NCBI GenBank assembly: GCA_030141605.1
Contig: JAQGDQ010000046.1
Location: forward strand, 852,789-916,788
Length of the DNA: 64,000 bases
Direction: 5' to 3'
Origin: Tubiluchus corallicola
Lineage: Eukaryota; Priapulida; Priapulimorpha; Priapulimorphida; Tubiluchidae
The notes beneath the pieces are model-generated. The model was not told where the DNA came from, searched no databases, and was given only the letters and a program-made list of their open reading frames with translations. Made by a program: the position numbers and the translations under genes. Of the stretch, positions 62,101 to 64,000 are shown in pieces (the first letter of the stretch is position 1; each line of letters starts with the position of its first letter).

Positions 62101-63959
62101 CTGAATCAAATGCCTTTACAAAATCTAAATAGATTGTGTCAAGTGAAGCTCCACGATTGATTCTTTTGGTACATAAATCGACAATGTCTAATAGTTGTGT
62201 AATAAAAGCCTTGCCTTTCAAAAATCTGTGTTATATTCTTGATATTTTGTCTTTTAGGTAATATGTCAATCGTTTTCGGATAATTTTCTCTAGTGTTTAC
62301 ATGGTAGTGACGTTAGGCTTACTGTTCTGTATTTGTTCTTATCAATTTTACTTCCCTTCTTGTAGATCGGTGAAACTTGACTCAACTTCCAATCTTCAGG
62401 TAGCTTTCCTTTGTCAAACAATTTACGGAAAAGTAATGTCAGCTGTTTAGCTAGTTCTGAGCTTGCTTCTTTTAAAAACCTCTGGTGCATACCGTCTATA
62501 CGGGCGATTTGTTTACATTCAGTGATCTATACCTTTGTTGATTCGCTTGCAGCTGTAATCTTAGGCGGGCGACCTCTTTCTGCTTTTGAATCGTATTTTC
62601 CTAGTCTCATAGGTATGCTGAATGCATCTCGAGGATTTAAGTCTAATTGTTGACAGACTTTCATTACGCAGTCCAGATCATAGATCTTCCTCTGTTCTGG
62701 ATATCCACCGCTGCATTCTGGTATGCCATAAAAGATTAAGTCGTTTCTCCCTTTCTGACATTTTGCTGAATGTTCTTTCTAATTCTTATTCCATTTGCCT
62801 TTGCTGTGCCATTGCTTACCCAAAACCTGAAATTTTCATAATTCTGCTCAAGCTCAGACCTACCGAGTGTTGTTTTTTCAAAGTCCATCATTCTGTTTTC
62901 CAGTTCTGTAAGTTTTACAGTTAAACTATCGATTTTGCCAGTCAGTTTCTTTGTACTTGTCTCACACTTATTGCAGTTCCAGTGAAAGGTTTTTGTTGGG
63001 TTCGCTACATGTATTTTGTGTGTTTTGAAGTCAACATCTTCGCCAACTAATATGCGCCAAAAATCACAAACCTCACATCTTAAACAAGGCTCATCTTTTT
63101 TACATAGTTTTCGGCACGTACCACACTTATATCCTGTTGATATTACCGACTTCCTAGTTTGAGACTTATTTGTGTCTATATTTCGTTGACCTGTAGCATT
63201 GGCCATACTAGCAATAGAAAAAATCTTCGACAGATGTGGTTTCCTCGATTATGAAAACTGAGATGTCACTACCTGTCTGTGTCAGGTGCGTACCAATTCT
63301 ACTGGAGAATTTTGACTGACTAGAAAATAGTACACTACAAAAATTTCACGAAATCTCAAACTTGCGACACGCAGCATAGTTTGTGATCTAATTAGGACAA
63401 TACACATAAATTCCGAGGTAAAAGGTAAAAGATACAAGTTTAGCGGGAGCAAATGTCATTAACTTGAACCAGAACCGGAACCATTACTACAGCAGACTTC
63501 TGCCCTTCAAAAAGCGTTTAAGATTTGCGTTTTTAAAACGGTGGCGGAAAACAGCGGTAGAATTGGCACCGATAATGTTAGGGTAGAAACGACACAGTAA
63601 TGGGTAAAATTTCTAAAAAAAACAAACTGTAATGCGTCATAAAGTTTAAATATTTAGCTTTAAACTGGCGTTTTCGGGTAAATGAAAAAGTGGAAAAGAA
63701 ATTAAGCAATATCGTTTTTGCTGTGACAAACTGCAATGCGTCAGTCTTTTAAAGAAATTGAGTCTCATTCACTTTCAATGTTCACTTACCACGCGGCTAA
63801 TTAAACATAAGCTTCCAATAAAAGAAAAAATATCGCTGTTAGAAGCTTTAATTATTAAACACATTAAATTTTCATTACCTTTCTCGGTGCAGTTAAAGTA
63901 CCATCAACATCAAATAAAAAAATTGTGGATCTGTCCCGCAAATCACGCTTCTCATCCAT
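50118..63959 (-). CDS. PMM2: Phosphomannomutase (PMM1/PMM2 family), complete in 7 exons
   Basis: Interconverts mannose-6-phosphate and mannose-1-phosphate in the cytosol, feeding GDP-mannose for N-glycans and GPI anchors. Exons from the 5' end: 63959-63879, 60542-60422, 59918-59842, 57926-57835, 55233-55058, 54409-54294, 50225-50118. All junctions are GT-AG in consistent phase, giving 256 aa (human paralogues 246 and 262). It is a HAD-superfamily enzyme: nucleophile and acid/base aspartates lie in [11 protein letters not shown] (D17 and D19), followed by the VGGSD motif (about 49-53). The cap domain carries [20 protein letters not shown] with its substrate-binding arginines. The core returns with [18 protein letters not shown], then [16 protein letters not shown], a Mg-binding and closing motif, and ends DPRTVGHSV...LLSIL. 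ATG 63959 gives a normal-length N terminus. PMM1 versus PMM2 cannot be decided; invertebrates often have a single gene. Introns are long and transposon-rich. Confidence 0.95.
52470..52498. repeat. (ATTTT)n microsatellite
   Basis: Six ATTTT units in intron 6 of the phosphomannomutase gene. Confidence 0.9.
53608..53702. mobile_element. Possible hAT-end fragment
   Basis: Contains GGTCAGATTCGG, ACATTCGGATTTG and GGAAAATCCGAATCGAATCC, the ATTCGGAT-type words characteristic of the hAT-like element ends seen at 56301-57765. Too short and diverged for firm assignment. Confidence 0.35.
53760..54205. mobile_element. MITE with TA target duplication (terminal CACTCATATCTTGGTTTG)
   Basis: 446 bp, with inverted ends CACTCATATCTTGGTTTG at left and CAAACCAAGATATGAGTG-type sequence (one gap-free match over about 18 bp) at right, each bordered by TA. 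TA duplication fits the Tc1/mariner superfamily. The interior has TTGACTC words similar to the pogo-like family but no transposase frame. It lies in intron 6 of the phosphomannomutase gene, immediately before exon 6. Confidence 0.85.
56301..57765. mobile_element. hAT-like non-autonomous DNA transposon with perfect 8-bp target duplication
   Basis: Flanked on both sides by GCAAAATC (56293-56300 and 57766-57773). The inverted ends are TAGGGATGCACCGAATCC and, in reverse from the right, TAGAAATGTACCGAATCTC. An 8-bp duplication and TAGGGATGCACCGAA-type ends are hallmarks of hAT elements. The 1465-bp element contains no transposase frame, and about a third of its length is the pogo-like insertion at 56708-57196. 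It lies in intron 4 of the phosphomannomutase gene, between exons 4 and 5. Confidence 0.9.
56708..57196. mobile_element. pogo/Tigger-like non-autonomous DNA transposon, copy 2 (nested in the hAT element)
   Basis: Left end CAGTAGGCACCGCTTAATAG after TA; right end, in reverse, CGGTAGGTGCCGCTTAATAG, where the terminal CA has become CG and the flanking TA has become CA. In reverse orientation it aligns along most of its length with 30091-30791, for example GTATTACTGGTATAGAAGTA in both. It is about 210 bp shorter, so one copy carries an internal deletion. Confidence 0.88.
59361..59450. repeat. Short inverted repeat
   Basis: ATTTTGACTTGGTTATTTTA and its complement TAAAATAACCAAGTCAAAAT flank about 40 bp of AT-rich DNA. 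It could be a very small MITE or a hairpin in intron 2 of the phosphomannomutase pre-mRNA. Confidence 0.8.
60816..61083. repeat. Two-copy tandem repeat, period about 134 bp
   Basis: Two nearly identical units, starting GTTGTCGTCTTCC at 60816 and 60950 and both containing CTACTGCCTGTTGAGGATCT and ACTTGTTCACGGTT, end to end. They abut the 3' end of the CR1-like LINE on the minus strand and are best read as its repeated 3' untranslated region. Confidence 0.9.
61084..63210 (-). mobile_element. CR1-like LINE, truncated: ORF1 with PHD finger joined to a reverse transcriptase lacking endonuclease
   Basis: On the minus strand, in intron 1 of the phosphomannomutase gene. The ORF1-like frame (63206-62736) holds a Cys-rich PHD-type zinc finger ([20 protein letters not shown], then HWNCNKCE) followed by a coiled-coil-like segment. 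The RT follows at 62490: [71 protein letters not shown]. Its catalytic box is SADDAKIF instead of FADD. After [15 protein letters not shown], the tail [20 protein letters not shown] is the typical CR1/L2 C terminus. The endonuclease expected between ORF1 and RT is missing (junction about 62500-62650), and several frameshifts and a stop near 61225 show the copy is dead. Confidence 0.88.
63620..63745. repeat. Diverged tandem repeat (about 100-bp unit), related to 60600-60710
   Basis: AAACTGTAATGCGTCATAAAG (about 63625) recurs as AAACTGCAATGCGTCAGTC (about 63727). The unit AACTGGCGTTTTC...AAAAAGTGG...AATTAAGCAAT resembles AATTGGCATTTTC...AAAAAGTGG...AATTAAGCATC at 60640-60695, on the other side of the LINE. 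Confidence 0.6.
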
Positions 63960-64000
63960 ATTGTTTGTTAAACAAGTGAGCAAACTCCTTACCGCTGCCG

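Overview
This window is AT-rich animal nuclear DNA, most likely from an invertebrate. The evidence is split genes with GT-AG introns, a single-exon rhodopsin-like GPCR, non-LTR retrotransposons of the CR1/L2/Jockey type, short terminal-inverted-repeat DNA transposons and many microsatellites. There is no operon structure, Shine-Dalgarno pattern or CRISPR array. The species cannot be named from the sequence alone. Most open frames over 60 codons are chance frames; the real genes were found by assembling exons whose splice sites and phases agree.

Layout. (1) About 1-2230, minus strand: the 5' end of an unrecognised gene running off the left edge. (2) About 2.3-22.8 kb: no gene recognised; two decayed non-LTR elements (about 7.0-8.7 kb and 10.7-14.6 kb), simple repeats and low-copy dispersed repeats. 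(3) 22862-38551, plus strand: a complete NUP58/NUPL1 nucleoporin gene in 11 coding exons (629 aa). Its second coding intron holds an intact antisense GPCR gene (25862-26962), and a later intron holds a pogo-like element and a palindromic MITE. (4) 41096-48109, plus strand: a five-exon gene for a small ankyrin-repeat protein (191 aa). Its introns hold a second copy of the same MITE, a reverse-transcriptase scrap, a possible GPCR relic and a TIR element. (5) 50118-63959, minus strand: a complete phosphomannomutase gene in 7 exons (256 aa). Its introns hold a TA-flanked MITE, a hAT-like element with a perfect 8-bp target duplication that carries a nested pogo-like element, and a truncated CR1-like LINE.

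The host genes are unrelated housekeeping or signalling genes: nuclear pore central channel (NUP58), GDP-mannose supply for glycosylation (phosphomannomutase), a membrane receptor, and an ankyrin adaptor. I see no evidence of a novel multi-gene system. The more unusual content is the intron-nested receptor with non-canonical motifs and the datable nest of DNA transposons in the phosphomannomutase gene.
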